Origin: an uncultured Lachnospiraceae bacterium
Lineage (GTDB): Bacteria; Bacillota; Clostridia; Lachnospirales; Lachnospiraceae
DNA: 64,000 nt
Direction: 5' to 3'
NCBI GenBank assembly: GCA_934330725.1
Contig: CAKRGM010000007.1
Coordinates: 44,483 to 108,482 of the forward strand
Position numbers and translations under genes: made by a program. The notes below the pieces were generated by a model, which saw only the letters and a program-made list of their open reading frames with translations, had not been told where the DNA came from and searched no databases. The first letter of the stretch is position 1, and the number at the start of each line of letters is the position of its first letter. Positions 18,092 to 27,866 of the stretch are shown piece by piece.

Positions 18092-19426
18092 TTACTGTTT
18101 TTTATAATACTCATCATAATCAGCAAAGATTTCCGAAAGCATCTTAATCTCATCCTCATAAGAGAATTTTTCATCTACTCCCTGCGTAAGAAAATCATTT
18201 ACGCTGTCAATTTTTGAAATTGCATAATCTATATTTTTATTGGAGCCACTTTTATATGCTCCGATATTTATCAAATCCTCAGCTTCGTTATATGTAGCAA
18301 GCACCGTCTTAAGTCTTCCTGCCATTTTCTTCTGTTCTTTATCCACAATCTGACTCATACATCTTGATATACTCTGAAGCACATCAATAGCCGGATAATG
18401 ATTCTTATGACCAAGTTTTCGTGATAACATTATATGTCCATCAAGTATACTTCTGGCCGTATCAGTTATCGGTTCATTAAAATCATCCCCATCAACCAGG
18501 ACTGTGTATAGCCCTGTTATAGAACCAACATCAGATGTTCCTGCTCTTTCGAGCAGTTTTGGCATTTCACTGTAAACGCTCGGCGGATATCCTCTTGTAA
18601 CAGGAGGTTCTCCTGAAGCAAGTCCTATTTCTCTTTGAGCCATAGAGAAACGTGTAAGGGAATCCATCATAAGAAGTACATCTTTTCCCTGATCCCTGAA
18701 ATATTCGGCAATAGCTGTTGCTGTTTTCGCCGCCTTATTTCTGATAAGAGCCGGTTTATCAGATGTTGCAACAACAAGAACGCTGCGTTTCATACCTTCC
18801 GGTCCCAAATCACGTTCAACAAATTCCCTGACTTCTCTTCCACGTTCGCCAATTAATGCAATCACATTTATATCTGCTTTTGTATTTCTGGCAAACATTC
18901 CAAGCAGTGTACTTTTACCAACGCCACTTCCTGCAAAAATTCCTATTCTCTGTCCTTTTCCTACTGTGAGAAGGCCATCAACAGCCTTTACGCCCAGTGG
19001 AAGTACTTCATTAATAATTTTTCTTGCCATAGGATCAGGTGGCTGAGCATCAACAGGATACTCATTATTTAAACCTGTGCATTCAAAATCGACCGGATTG
19101 CCAAGTCCGTCAAGCGTATGTCCTAAAATTCCTTCACCAACATTTACCATTAATGGTTTTTCTGTATTTTCAACAATGCAGCCAGGGCCAATCCCTTCAA
19201 CATTATCAAACGGCATAAGTAACACACGTGAATCCTTAAATCCAACCACTTCTGCGTACAGCTTCTGTCCGGAATCTTCCGAATAAATAATACATAAATC
19301 CTTCAGCTTTGCAACAGGTCCTATGGACTCTATTGTAAGGCCTACAATTTTTGACACCTTACCAAGTTTTTTATAATAGGTCTTTTCTTTTAAGTTGTAA
19401 TACTTTGTTTTATCAAATCCCGCCAA
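18092..19426 (-). CDS. fliI: FliI, flagellum-specific export ATPase
   Basis: 444 aa, F1-beta/FliI family. Walker A GSGVGKST is at residues 166-173, Walker B around DVLLMMDSLTRF, and GERGREVREFVE is conserved. The start is TTG at 19426 (GGGGGA site six bases upstream), an uncommon but well-supported start. It energises delivery of export substrates with FliH (regulator) and FliJ (stalk), both adjacent. Confidence 0.96.
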   Translation of the reverse strand: MAGFDKTKYYNLKEKTYYKKLGKVSKIVGLTIESIGPVAKLKDLCIIYSEDSGQKLYAEVVGFKDSRVLLMPFDNVEGIGPGCIVENTEKPLMVNVGEGILGHTLDGLGNPVDFECTGLNNEYPVDAQPPDPMARKIINEVLPLGVKAVDGLLTVGKGQRIGIFAGSGVGKSTLLGMFARNTKADINVIALIGERGREVREFVERDLGPEGMKRSVLVVATSDKPALIRNKAAKTATAIAEYFRDQGKDVLLMMDSLTRFSMAQREIGLASGEPPVTRGYPPSVYSEMPKLLERAGTSDVGSITGLYTVLVDGDDFNEPITDTARSILDGHIMLSRKLGHKNHYPAIDVLQSISRCMSQIVDKEQKKMAGRLKTVLATYNEAEDLINIGAYKSGSNKNIDYAISKIDSVNDFLTQGVDEKFSYEDEIKMLSEIFADYDEYYKKQ

Positions 19427-19447
19427 AACTAGTCCCCCATAGAAATT

Positions 19448-20281
19448 TTACATACAACTCAGCATTTTTATATTCTTAATCAGATTTTTCATCTCAACAT
19501 CCAGGCTGCAGTTAAATACACCTGTATCTGTCTCAATAATACATTCATTTTTCTTTAGTGATGTATCCTGCACAATGTCTATATTGACATCGCTCGTTGA
19601 ACAATATATCTTTTTTTGATTGCTGACAACATATTCATAGTCATCAGATGATACTTTTATCAGATATTCATGACTGACCTCAACATCTTTTAATACATCA
19701 TTAACGAGATTTATAACAATATCACTGCTGTCTGAAGATACCGCATGGGTTACATTAGATACAACATCCAGGATTACATTGACAAGTTCAGGTTCAATTT
19801 CCTTAACTTTCTTTTCATAATCAGCATTTAATTCTTTTTCCCGCAATTTATATTCTTCTTCCAGCTGTGCAACTTTATTATCGTATTCACCCTGTACTTT
19901 GAATCTGCCTTCATCATAGCCTTTTTTCTGTGCATTGCCTCTTAATACTTCTGCCTGTGCATTTGCATCTTTAATAATCTTGTCAGCTTCCTCTTTTGCC
20001 TGTTCAATAATACTATCAGCTTCTATTCTGGCATTTTCATAAGCCTGCATATCTTCCTTGTCTGCGCCATCTGATTCTTCATTATCCTGTTCATCGTCCG
20101 GATGCTCTTCAGGATCAATTGTTTCAACAACCGGTGCATTAAGTCCATTCACAAATCCGCTGTCACCATTTGACTTTTCAGACTCAATGATATTTTTTAT
20201 CTTATCTTTAATCACTTCATTATAATCAATAATTCTTTCATCTTTATTGATTATCGTATTATACTTAAACAAATTAGACAA
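19448..20281 (-). CDS. fliH: FliH, export ATPase regulator
   Basis: 277 aa, highly charged. An acidic N-terminal region is followed by a long coiled coil with the small-residue pattern AIIEQAKEEADKIIKDA typical of FliH/F-type b subunits (about 88-165). The C-terminal domain resembles V/F-type ATPase subunit E/delta. It binds and restrains FliI and localises it to the C-ring. It overlaps the fliG end by 8 nt. Confidence 0.9.
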   Translation of the reverse strand: MSNLFKYNTIINKDERIIDYNEVIKDKIKNIIESEKSNGDSGFVNGLNAPVVETIDPEEHPDDEQDNEESDGADKEDMQAYENARIEADSIIEQAKEEADKIIKDANAQAEVLRGNAQKKGYDEGRFKVQGEYDNKVAQLEEEYKLREKELNADYEKKVKEIEPELVNVILDVVSNVTHAVSSDSSDIVINLVNDVLKDVEVSHEYLIKVSSDDYEYVVSNQKKIYCSTSDVNIDIVQDTSLKKNECIIETDTGVFNCSLDVEMKNLIKNIKMLSCM

Positions 20282-21302
20282 TTATCTCGTCACCTCCACC
20301 TCTGGCAATGACGATTTCAGCTGAATCTTCAAGCTTTCTTATGATATTAACAATCTTCTGCTGCGCCTCTTCAACATCTTTCATACGTACAGGTCCCATG
20401 AATTCCATATCTTCTTTTATCATAACTGCAAGACGTTTTGAAAGGTTATTAAGAATAACATTCTGAACTTCCTCAGTTGCTCCCTTAAGTGCAAGTGCAA
20501 GATCACTGTTATCAACATCTCTGAGTACTCTCTGGATTGCTCTGTCATCAAGTGAAAGAATATCTTCGAATACAAACATTTTCTTGCGGATTTCATCAGC
20601 AAGTTCTGGTTCTTCAACCTCAAGTGTTTCAATAATATGTTTCTCAGTTCCTCTGTCAACAGAATTAAGAATTTCAACAATAGCATCAACACCGCCAACA
20701 ATTGTGTAATCCTGATTAACAAGCGATGACAGTTTACGTTCAAGAACTTTTTCAACCTGTTTTATTACATCCGGTGATGTTCTGTCCATCTGTGCTATTC
20801 TTTTAGCAACATCAGATTGCTTTTCAGGTGGAAGTGCTGATATTACCAATGATGACTGTGATGCCGGCAGGTAAGACAAAATAAGTGCTATTGTCTGAGG
20901 ATGCTCATCCTGAATAAAATTCAAAAGCTGTGCCGGATCTGTCTTTCTTATAAACTCAAACGGTCTTACCTGCAGACTTGCTGTAAGTTTTCCAATAACA
21001 TCCTTGGCTCTGTCCTCACCAAGTGCTTTTTCAAGCAGATCTTTGGCATATGTAATACCACCTTCAACTATATACTGCTGTGCAAGGCATACTTCATAAA
21101 ATTCATTTAAAACAAGTTCCTTGGTTTGTGGCGATACACTGTTTGTATTTGCAATTTCCAGTGTAAGCTGTTCAATTTCTTCTTCTTTTAAATGTTTAAA
21201 TACCTGTGCAGCTTTTTCAGGACCAAGGGTAATCAACAGTATCGCTGCCTTTTCAACCCCGTCCATTTTATTTTCCCCACTCTGTGTTGCTCCCTTTGGC
21301 AT
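20274..21302 (-). CDS. fliG: FliG, rotor/switch protein
   Basis: Start at ATG 21302, seven bases after GGAG; an upstream in-frame GTG at 21320 has no such site. 342 aa. FliG repeats occur in order: KAAILLITLGPEKAAQVFKHL at the N-terminus, LNFIQDEHPQTIALILSYL (EHPQ motif) in the middle, and the charged torque helix LALKGATEEVQN-type C-terminus. FliG couples the MotA push to the MS ring. Confidence 0.97.
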   Translation of the reverse strand: MPKGATQSGENKMDGVEKAAILLITLGPEKAAQVFKHLKEEEIEQLTLEIANTNSVSPQTKELVLNEFYEVCLAQQYIVEGGITYAKDLLEKALGEDRAKDVIGKLTASLQVRPFEFIRKTDPAQLLNFIQDEHPQTIALILSYLPASQSSLVISALPPEKQSDVAKRIAQMDRTSPDVIKQVEKVLERKLSSLVNQDYTIVGGVDAIVEILNSVDRGTEKHIIETLEVEEPELADEIRKKMFVFEDILSLDDRAIQRVLRDVDNSDLALALKGATEEVQNVILNNLSKRLAVMIKEDMEFMGPVRMKDVEEAQQKIVNIIRKLEDSAEIVIARGGGDEIIV

Positions 21303-21370
21303 TTTATCACTCCATTTCACTTATGCGTATAAATACACACGCTTTTTATATATCTGCTAATTTAATCATT

Positions 21371-21421
21371 TATAACTTATTTGACTTTATAATTTATTTG
21401 AATTAGTAATTTATTTATATT
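21371..21421. repeat. Three imperfect 17-bp AT-rich tandem units between fliF and fliG
   Basis: Units at 21371-21387, 21388-21404 and 21405-21421 share the core TAAtTTATTTgA. They lie in the 151-nt fliF-fliG gap, which is otherwise very AT-rich and has no gene. Possibly a spacing or RNA-processing element in the operon mRNA, or chance in AT-rich DNA. Confidence 0.4.
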
Positions 21422-21453
21422 GTTGTATTGATATTTACTTATGAATTTAATAA

Positions 21454-23073
21454 CTAGTTCCAGTCGTCATTAAGCCAGTTACGAAGCAATAATGCCACAG
21501 CCTCCGGATTCTCATCCACAAATTTTTCAATTGCTTTTCTGGTTTCTGATTTTTCCTGAACATCAATATCATCAACCGTAGGCTGGTTTTCTTTTGTTGT
21601 TGCAAGCATTTCTTCTACTGACAATTCTGGTTCTGTCTCCTCAACAGTTAATGGCCTTGCACTTCTTATAACAACAATTGCAAGTAATATAAGTATTATC
21701 GCTGCAAGTGCAATCTGAACCCAGAATGATACTCTGCTAAATATACCTGATGACGGTGAATCTTCAAAATATGGTCTCTGATATGCAATAACAGAAATAT
21801 TATTTGTAGAAATTCCTGTTCCTTTTGAAATTAAATCCACCCATGAATTATCAACAGTTGTAGCTACCGAGTTGGCATTCTGGCTTTTGAATTCTTCCCA
21901 TGTCATATTGTCAAGATATCCCAGCTTCTTGCATTCATCTTCTTTGTAAACTACATTTTTAATAAATGTAACTGCCAATGTCGATGAATCATATATAATT
22001 GAGCCTGGTTCTTTTGTAGTTGTTGTAACAAGTTCGTTCGGAAGATATTCATACTTTTTAACTGTATACTGTGACTGATTTGAATCCCCCGAATTAATGT
22101 CATATGTCGTTGTATCCGAATCATTTGAAGATGTTCCCGGTGTTCCGCTTGCTCCTGAAGAGCCCTGTGAACTCTCCTCATATGATGTCTTAAACAATCC
22201 CTGTTCATTATCACCTGTTGTGGAATATTCTGTTGCCACTTTATTAACGGCATCCCAGTCCATTACATAATTAAGTGTAAGATATGCATCATCATATAAG
22301 CCCGTTGCAAGCAGTCCCTGCTTTAAAGAACTTTTAACAGTCGCCTCTATCTGTCCTTTATATTTTTGCTTACTGCCATAACTTACCCCTGATGTGGTTG
22401 ATGCCTGATCAGGCCCTGAAAATAATGTTTTTCCGTCGCTGCTTATAATCGTAATATTATTTGTATTTTTATTTCCAACTGCCGTAGCAAGAAAATTAGC
22501 AATACTCTGGGCATTATCATCTGATAAATCATTTGAAAGATCAAGAACTACTGCCACAGACGAATCAGATGTTGCTGTGTAGAATGAATTAGTATTGTCA
22601 GCCATATCAACTGTTACAGAAGCTTTCTTTATACCATCCATACTCTCAAGGTCAGATGCAAATTTTGACTCAAGGTAATGTTCATATTGTTTTGTTTTAT
22701 CGGATTCTGTTGTTGAAAAGCTGCTGTTCATTGCATCTTCAAAGGTATATCCATCAGACTTTATATCTGCAGAAGCAATTACCATCTTAGCCTTGGTAAG
22801 ATCTTTCTTCTTGACCTTTACTGCCAGTGAATTATCATCTACTTTATACGTGTATCCATTGCTGTCAAGCAATCCTGTCACCTGATTCATTTCATTATAA
22901 TCCGTACAGGTTGTTAACACCTGATAATCAGGTCTGTTTAAAACAACAGCAATAATAACAATCGCAGCAATAAATGCTAATATCGAAGATATGATTATTA
23001 TTTTCTGTTTTTTTGTCGTTTTCTTCCAAGCCTCAATAACCTGCTGAGGAACTTGCTTTATTTTGTCAGCCAT
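21454..23073 (-). CDS. fliF: FliF, MS-ring protein
   Basis: 539 aa. One N-terminal membrane helix (about 25-47), ring-building motifs (YQVLTTCTDYNEMNQVTGLL start, SVTVDMAD, AVVLDL), a Ser/Gly/Thr-rich periplasmic loop (about 295-330), a second membrane helix (about 430-455) and a short cytoplasmic tail ending AVALLLRNWLNDDWN that binds FliG. It is the assembly base of the basal body. Confidence 0.96.
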   Translation of the reverse strand: MADKIKQVPQQVIEAWKKTTKKQKIIIISSILAFIAAIVIIAVVLNRPDYQVLTTCTDYNEMNQVTGLLDSNGYTYKVDDNSLAVKVKKKDLTKAKMVIASADIKSDGYTFEDAMNSSFSTTESDKTKQYEHYLESKFASDLESMDGIKKASVTVDMADNTNSFYTATSDSSVAVVLDLSNDLSDDNAQSIANFLATAVGNKNTNNITIISSDGKTLFSGPDQASTTSGVSYGSKQKYKGQIEATVKSSLKQGLLATGLYDDAYLTLNYVMDWDAVNKVATEYSTTGDNEQGLFKTSYEESSQGSSGASGTPGTSSNDSDTTTYDINSGDSNQSQYTVKKYEYLPNELVTTTTKEPGSIIYDSSTLAVTFIKNVVYKEDECKKLGYLDNMTWEEFKSQNANSVATTVDNSWVDLISKGTGISTNNISVIAYQRPYFEDSPSSGIFSRVSFWVQIALAAIILILLAIVVIRSARPLTVEETEPELSVEEMLATTKENQPTVDDIDVQEKSETRKAIEKFVDENPEAVALLLRNWLNDDWN

Positions 23074-23096
23074 ACTCTACTTATACTCCAATCAAA

Positions 23097-23441
23097 TTAA
23101 ATAGACATATTCATAATTTCTTTATATGCCTCAATTGCTTTATCACGTATTGCAACCGTGTACTGTAAAGCTAAATTTGCCTTTTTCTGATACACACCAA
23201 GTTCATGTGCATTAGTCATTTTACCTAATGCTGCATCAACTTCTGCCTGCTGTGCCTCCTGAATATAATTATTAGTATCCTTAAGCAGTCCCGATACTGC
23301 ATTATATATCGAATCAAAACTTTCCGTTTTGTTTACAGCATTACTGCTGCCACCAGTATTTGCTGATGAATCTTTTATTGCCTGTGTTATCTTGGATGTA
23401 TAATCACTTCCAAGATTTGTTATTGCACTCGTTATATCCAT
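23097..23441 (-). CDS. fliE: FliE, MS-ring/rod junction protein
   Basis: ATG 23441 is preferred to an in-frame TTG at 23450, which is too near the AGGGG site. 114 aa, mostly helical, with the conserved C-terminal half VDAALGKMTNAHELGVYQKK and the end VAIRDKAIEAYKEIMNMSI. It is the first exported rod component and joins FliF to the rod. Confidence 0.95.
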   Translation of the reverse strand: MDITSAITNLGSDYTSKITQAIKDSSANTGGSSNAVNKTESFDSIYNAVSGLLKDTNNYIQEAQQAEVDAALGKMTNAHELGVYQKKANLALQYTVAIRDKAIEAYKEIMNMSI

Positions 23442-23484
23442 AAGATTCAATCCCCTATATTTTTATAATATTTAAGTACTTAAC

Positions 23485-23967
23485 CTATTGCTGTCCGATA
23501 GACAATCCTTTTGTTGCCATATCCTTACTTGCATTAAACGCAGATATATTTGCCTCATATGCCCTTGAAGCATCTATTAAATCTGTCATTTCCTGTGCTA
23601 CATTTACATTTGGATACGTAACATATCCATTTTCATCCGCATCCGGATGTGATGGATCATATACCATATTCATATCCGTTGACTTGTCATTATACACAGA
23701 TGTAATCTTGACTCCGTCTCCAAGTCTTCCACCCTGAACATTTCTGAGTACACTTGCAAATGATGAGCCATTTGAATTTGCCCCTGCAACTGCCGTTGCT
23801 GTCGACAGTGTCTTTTCTGTGAAAACAACTGCTTTTCTTACATATGGTGTTCCATCTGAAGTTCTTGTAGTATTAACATTTGCTATATTCTCTGAAATAA
23901 CATCTGTTCTTAACTGCTGTGCTGTCATGCCTGATGCACTTATATTAAAAGCCGCAAACATCGACAT
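23485..23967 (-). CDS. flgC: FlgC, proximal rod protein
   Basis: Start at ATG 23967 (MSMFAAFNISASGMTAQQLR) eight bases after AGAGGGG; the longer frame to 23997 lacks a site. 160 aa, with DVISENIANVNTT near the N-terminus and YVTYPNVNVAQEMTDLIDASRAY at the C-terminus, all typical of FlgC. Exported rod subunit. Confidence 0.96.
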   Translation of the reverse strand: MSMFAAFNISASGMTAQQLRTDVISENIANVNTTRTSDGTPYVRKAVVFTEKTLSTATAVAGANSNGSSFASVLRNVQGGRLGDGVKITSVYNDKSTDMNMVYDPSHPDADENGYVTYPNVNVAQEMTDLIDASRAYEANISAFNASKDMATKGLSIGQQ

Positions 23968-24095
23968 ATTTTCAACCCCTCTCTGTATCCAATACACTTA
24001 TCTGTTTTTAATATAACTATTAATTATCACGATTCAATTATCTTATAAAGTAAACTTATACTATCAGACTTTATATCTTATTTTATCAAACCTGA

Positions 24096-24491
24096 TTATC
24101 CCAATACTGATTTTATCCTTTGGAATTCATTATTAATACTGTCAATAAGCTGGTTATAATTCAGCTGTTCTGCCGCAAGTTCTGCATTTTCCGTTGAAAT
24201 ATCAACATTATTGCCATCAAGTCTGTATGATAATGTTGAGTTATCTGTATATGTACGTGCAGTAACTCCACTGTAATCCATACTGTTAACTCGTTTTGTC
24301 AAGCTGCTTGCAGGAGTTCCTGCCTGCTCTATTGCTGAGTTAAGATATGTCTTGAAATCGACATCCTGTCTTTTATAATTCGGCGTACTGACATTTGCAA
24401 CATTATTTGTCAACACTTCTTCCCGAGTCCAACTGCCATCAGCAGCAGCTTTAAGAACGTTAACAAATCCATATGCTCCTGTGTTTATCAT
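24096..24491 (-). CDS. flgB: FlgB, proximal rod protein
   Basis: ATG 24491 is nine bases after GGGAGG and is preferred to an in-frame TTG at 24497. 131 aa with VLTNNVANVSTPNYKRQDVDF near the N-terminus and the helical C-terminus LAAEQLNYNQLIDSINNEFQRI. First gene of the flagellar superoperon, immediately after codY as in Bacillus subtilis. Confidence 0.96.
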   Translation of the reverse strand: MINTGAYGFVNVLKAAADGSWTREEVLTNNVANVSTPNYKRQDVDFKTYLNSAIEQAGTPASSLTKRVNSMDYSGVTARTYTDNSTLSYRLDGNNVDISTENAELAAEQLNYNQLIDSINNEFQRIKSVLG

Positions 24492-24548
24492 CCCCAATAT
24501 CCTCCCTCTGTGCCACTATACATATTTATAGCAAATTCTAATATATAT

Positions 24549-24576
24549 ATTATAAATTATACAGCCAAAAAAACAA
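24549..24576 (-). promoter_or_regulatory. Candidate promoter for the flagellar superoperon
   Basis: Minus strand: TTGTTT (24571-24576), 16-nt spacer, TATAAT (24549-24554), about 60 nt before flgB and beyond the codY terminator. A second TATAAT overlaps the spacer (24556-24561) without a matching -35. No sigma-28 type promoter (TAAA-N15-GCCGATAA) was seen here. Confidence 0.4.
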
Positions 24577-24663
24577 GTTTTTTTTGCTTATTTTACAAAA
24601 TAGTTCCATTTTCGACATATCAATGCAGAATTATAACATATTAAACACAAACAAAATACAAAT

Positions 24664-24724
24664 AAAAAAGTCTTTACTGTCAAAATATAATAAGGAATCA
24701 TATTTTTAGGGTAAAGACTTTTTA
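24664..24724 (-). terminator. Rho-independent terminator of codY
   Basis: Arms AAAAAGTCTTTAC (24665-24677) and its complement (24711-24723) pair perfectly; an inner AAAATAT/ATATTTT pairing extends the stem. On the minus strand the stem ends in a run of T. It lies 20 nt after the codY stop and separates codY from flgB. Confidence 0.85.
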
Positions 24725-24744
24725 TTCAGAGAATATATTTAAAA

Positions 24745-25515
24745 TCACTCATCCAGGCTCTTCATCATATCAAAAACAGAATCATTAAGAACTTTTATAT
24801 ATGTTCCTTTCATTCCTGATGACTTTGATTCGATAACACCGGCACTTTCAAATTTTCTCAATGCATTTACTATTACCGACCTTGTAATTCCCACTCTGTC
24901 GGCTATCTTACTTGCTACCAGTATTCCTTCTATTCCGTCAAGTTCCTTAAACACCTGCTTTATTGCCTCAAGTTCTGACGATGACAATGTACTGATTGCT
25001 GATTTTACAATATTTTTCTTGCGGTTTTTTTCTGAATTTTCTTCATTAACAGAACGCATCATCTCAAGTCCCACTACTGTAGTTCCATATTCAGATAAAA
25101 TTATATCATCAATCTCATAAGAATTATCACTCTTATACATAAAAAGAGTTCCCAGTCTTTCGCCTGCAATTTCAATTGGAGCTAAAAGCGCCTGGAATTT
25201 TTTGACATTTTCCTGTGCAAATCCCAGCGTTGATAAATTAACATTTTCTTTTGTTGACAAAACACTTAATAACCTTTCATTAAGTATACTGTCAACAAAT
25301 TGTCCGACTCTGTCATATATCAGCTCATCAATAACAGGAACATTCTTGCAAAATCCCGTTCCAAGTACTTTTCCCTTTTTACTGATAACCAGTATATTTG
25401 ATTCAAGAATCGTTGCTAAAACATCACAAATATCACTGAATTCAACTCTGTGAGAGTGATTATTGTGAAGCAGTTTATTAATTTTTCTCGTTTTATCAAG
25501 CAGCTGTACGCTCAT
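24745..25515 (-). CDS. codY: CodY, GTP/branched-chain-amino-acid sensing repressor
   Basis: 256 aa. The N-terminal GAF domain senses Ile/Leu/Val, and GTP also raises DNA affinity in several Firmicutes. The C-terminal winged helix carries the hallmark VASKIADRVGITRSVIVNAL followed by AGVIESKSSGMKGTYIKVLN. It represses amino-acid biosynthesis and, in B. subtilis, the fla/che operon, which here starts directly downstream. A CodY-like box is visible upstream of leuB in this window. Preceded by topA in the common topA-codY order. Confidence 0.97.
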   Translation of the reverse strand: MSVQLLDKTRKINKLLHNNHSHRVEFSDICDVLATILESNILVISKKGKVLGTGFCKNVPVIDELIYDRVGQFVDSILNERLLSVLSTKENVNLSTLGFAQENVKKFQALLAPIEIAGERLGTLFMYKSDNSYEIDDIILSEYGTTVVGLEMMRSVNEENSEKNRKKNIVKSAISTLSSSELEAIKQVFKELDGIEGILVASKIADRVGITRSVIVNALRKFESAGVIESKSSGMKGTYIKVLNDSVFDMMKSLDE

Positions 25516-25631
25516 TTCTTACCTCCAAAAGTAAATCCACACATTCCTGTGATATAACGCTAATTATAAGGACCTTCGATATACTAGCGTACATTTTATC
25601 ATACTTTTTTATGATGTCAATAATTATTATC

Positions 25632-27707
25632 CTACTTTTCGTGTTCTGAAATATTTTCCATATAACCGCAATTTGCATCAGCACACACAAGCTTTTTGCC
25701 TTTTTCAAGCATATAACTTCCACATTTAGGACATGCCTTTTTAGCAAGTTTCTGCCATGACATGAAATCGCACTCGGGATTATTTTCGCATCCGTAATAT
25801 TTTCTACCCTTTTTTGTCTTTTTCATAACGATTTCTTTACCACATTCAGGACATTTAACACCAATCTTTTCAAAATATGGTTTTGTATTTCTGCACTCAG
25901 GAAAGCCAGGACAGCCAAGGAATTTTCCATGTGGTCCGTATTTGATAACCATATTGCGTCCACATTTTTCACATACAACGTCAGTTACTTCATCTTCTAT
26001 CTTTACATTCTCAAGTTCCTTTTCAGCCGCATCGATAGCTTTCTTTAAATCAGGATAAAAATTACGTACAACCTCTTTCCATTTGACTGTTCCTTCCCCG
26101 ACACTATCAAGCAAAGATTCCATATTGGCTGTAAAATTCACATCTACTATCTCCGGAAAAGCTTTTAACATTATATTATTCACTGCTTCGCCAAGTTCTG
26201 TCACATATAAGTTTTTATTTTCCTTTGCAACGTAATGCCTTGCAATAATTGTAGTTATTGTAGGCGCATACGTACTAGGTCTTCCTATCCCAAGCTCCTC
26301 AAGTGTCTTTACAAGTGAAGCCTCTGTATAATGTGCCGGTGGCTGTGTAAAATGCTGTGTTTTATCTATATCAGAAAGTTCAATAACCGAATCTTCTTCT
26401 ATCCCTTTAATCATCTGATTGCTTTCTTTTTCATCATCTGAGTCCTTATATACTGACATAAAACCATCAAATACAACCTTAGATGCTGATACCGAAAAAA
26501 GATACTTTCCTGCAGCAATCTTAACGGATGTTGTTTCATATTCAGCCTGATTCATCTGGCTTGCAGTAAAACGCTTCCATATAAGCTGATATAACCTGAA
26601 CTGATCTCTTGACAGAGAGTCCTTTATTAATGCAGGAGATAACTCAATGTCAGTTGGTCGTATTGCCTCATGGGCATCCTGTATTTTTTTATTTTCTTTG
26701 TTAGCACTGTCCTGGATCCTGCAATATTTTTCGCCATATGAATTTAAGATATAATTATAAGCTGTCTGCTTTGCTTCTTCAGAGACTCTTGTAGAATCGG
26801 TTCTTAAGTAAGTAATAATACCTATTGTGCCTTTCCCTGCCACATCAACGCCTTCATATAGCTGCTGTGCAAGCCTCATTGTTTTCTGTGTTGAAAAATT
26901 AAGTGTCTTTGCTGCTTCCTGCTGTAATGTACTTGTTGTAAATGGCTGCGGCTGTTTCTTGAATTTTTTGCCTTTTTTAATACTGTCAACACTATACTTA
27001 CTATCTGAGACCTCTTTAATAATCTGCTGTGCCTGTTGTTCATTTTTGATTTCTATTTTGCCATTTTTATCGCCATAAAACTTTGCAGTAAGCTTCTTTT
27101 TCTCACCTTCAATTTTAAAATCCGCCGACAACGTCCAGTACTCTTCTGAAATAAATGAGTTAATCTCATCTTCTCTGTCACATATTATTCTTAACGCAAC
27201 AGACTGAACTCTTCCTGCACTGAGGCCTCTTTTTATTTTAGCCCATAAAAGCGGACTTATCCCATAGCCAACTATTCTGTCAAGAACACGTCTTGACTGC
27301 TGTGCATCAACAAGATTCATGTCTACCTTTCTTGGTTTTTTAATTGATGCCTTAACTGCATTCTTTGTTATTTCATTAAAAGTGATTCTGTAAATATCTT
27401 TATCTTCAAGCTTCAGAGCCTTTGCAAGGTGCCATGCAATTGCTTCCCCTTCGCGGTCAGGGTCAGTTGCAAGGTATACTCTGTCAGCTTTTTTAACCTT
27501 ACGCTTTAATCCTGCTAAAATATCACCTTTTCCACGGATTGTTATATATTTAGGTTCAAAATCATTTTCAATATCAATTCCCATCTGACTTTTAGGTAAA
27601 TCCCTTATATGTCCCTGTGATGCCGTTACTTCGTAATTTGAACCAAGAAACTTTTTTATTGTTTTTACTTTAGCTGGTGACTCAACAATAACAAGATACT
27701 TAGCCAT
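25632..27707 (-). CDS. topA: DNA topoisomerase I
   Basis: 691 aa, type IA. TOPRIM domain at the N-terminus (MAKYLVIVESPAK; acidic TDPDREGE at 81-88), catalytic Tyr300 in GIITYLRTDSTR, and three C-terminal four-Cys zinc fingers (CEKCGRNM, CPECGKEI, CPKCGSYM). It relaxes negative supercoils behind RNA polymerase. Strong GGAGG site. The comM-dprA-topA-codY order is conserved in Firmicutes. Confidence 0.97.
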   Translation of the reverse strand: MAKYLVIVESPAKVKTIKKFLGSNYEVTASQGHIRDLPKSQMGIDIENDFEPKYITIRGKGDILAGLKRKVKKADRVYLATDPDREGEAIAWHLAKALKLEDKDIYRITFNEITKNAVKASIKKPRKVDMNLVDAQQSRRVLDRIVGYGISPLLWAKIKRGLSAGRVQSVALRIICDREDEINSFISEEYWTLSADFKIEGEKKKLTAKFYGDKNGKIEIKNEQQAQQIIKEVSDSKYSVDSIKKGKKFKKQPQPFTTSTLQQEAAKTLNFSTQKTMRLAQQLYEGVDVAGKGTIGIITYLRTDSTRVSEEAKQTAYNYILNSYGEKYCRIQDSANKENKKIQDAHEAIRPTDIELSPALIKDSLSRDQFRLYQLIWKRFTASQMNQAEYETTSVKIAAGKYLFSVSASKVVFDGFMSVYKDSDDEKESNQMIKGIEEDSVIELSDIDKTQHFTQPPAHYTEASLVKTLEELGIGRPSTYAPTITTIIARHYVAKENKNLYVTELGEAVNNIMLKAFPEIVDVNFTANMESLLDSVGEGTVKWKEVVRNFYPDLKKAIDAAEKELENVKIEDEVTDVVCEKCGRNMVIKYGPHGKFLGCPGFPECRNTKPYFEKIGVKCPECGKEIVMKKTKKGRKYYGCENNPECDFMSWQKLAKKACPKCGSYMLEKGKKLVCADANCGYMENISEHEK

Positions 27708-27866
27708 TATAAACCTCCATGCCGGAGCTATTTATTGTGGAGACTCGCAAATTAAGAATACAAAGATAATTCTTTTCCATGCGGCCAAAAGCTATTTGAG
27801 GCTCCGTCCCAAACAGTTGTATAAAAATCTGCCTATGGCACATTTTCAATCTATACTCCTCCCATA

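Noticed and set aside
24498..24744. Sigma-28 (FliA) promoter or CodY box before flgB.
   Set aside because: No TAAA-N15-GCCGATAA or AATTTTCWGAAAATT-like sequence in this gap.
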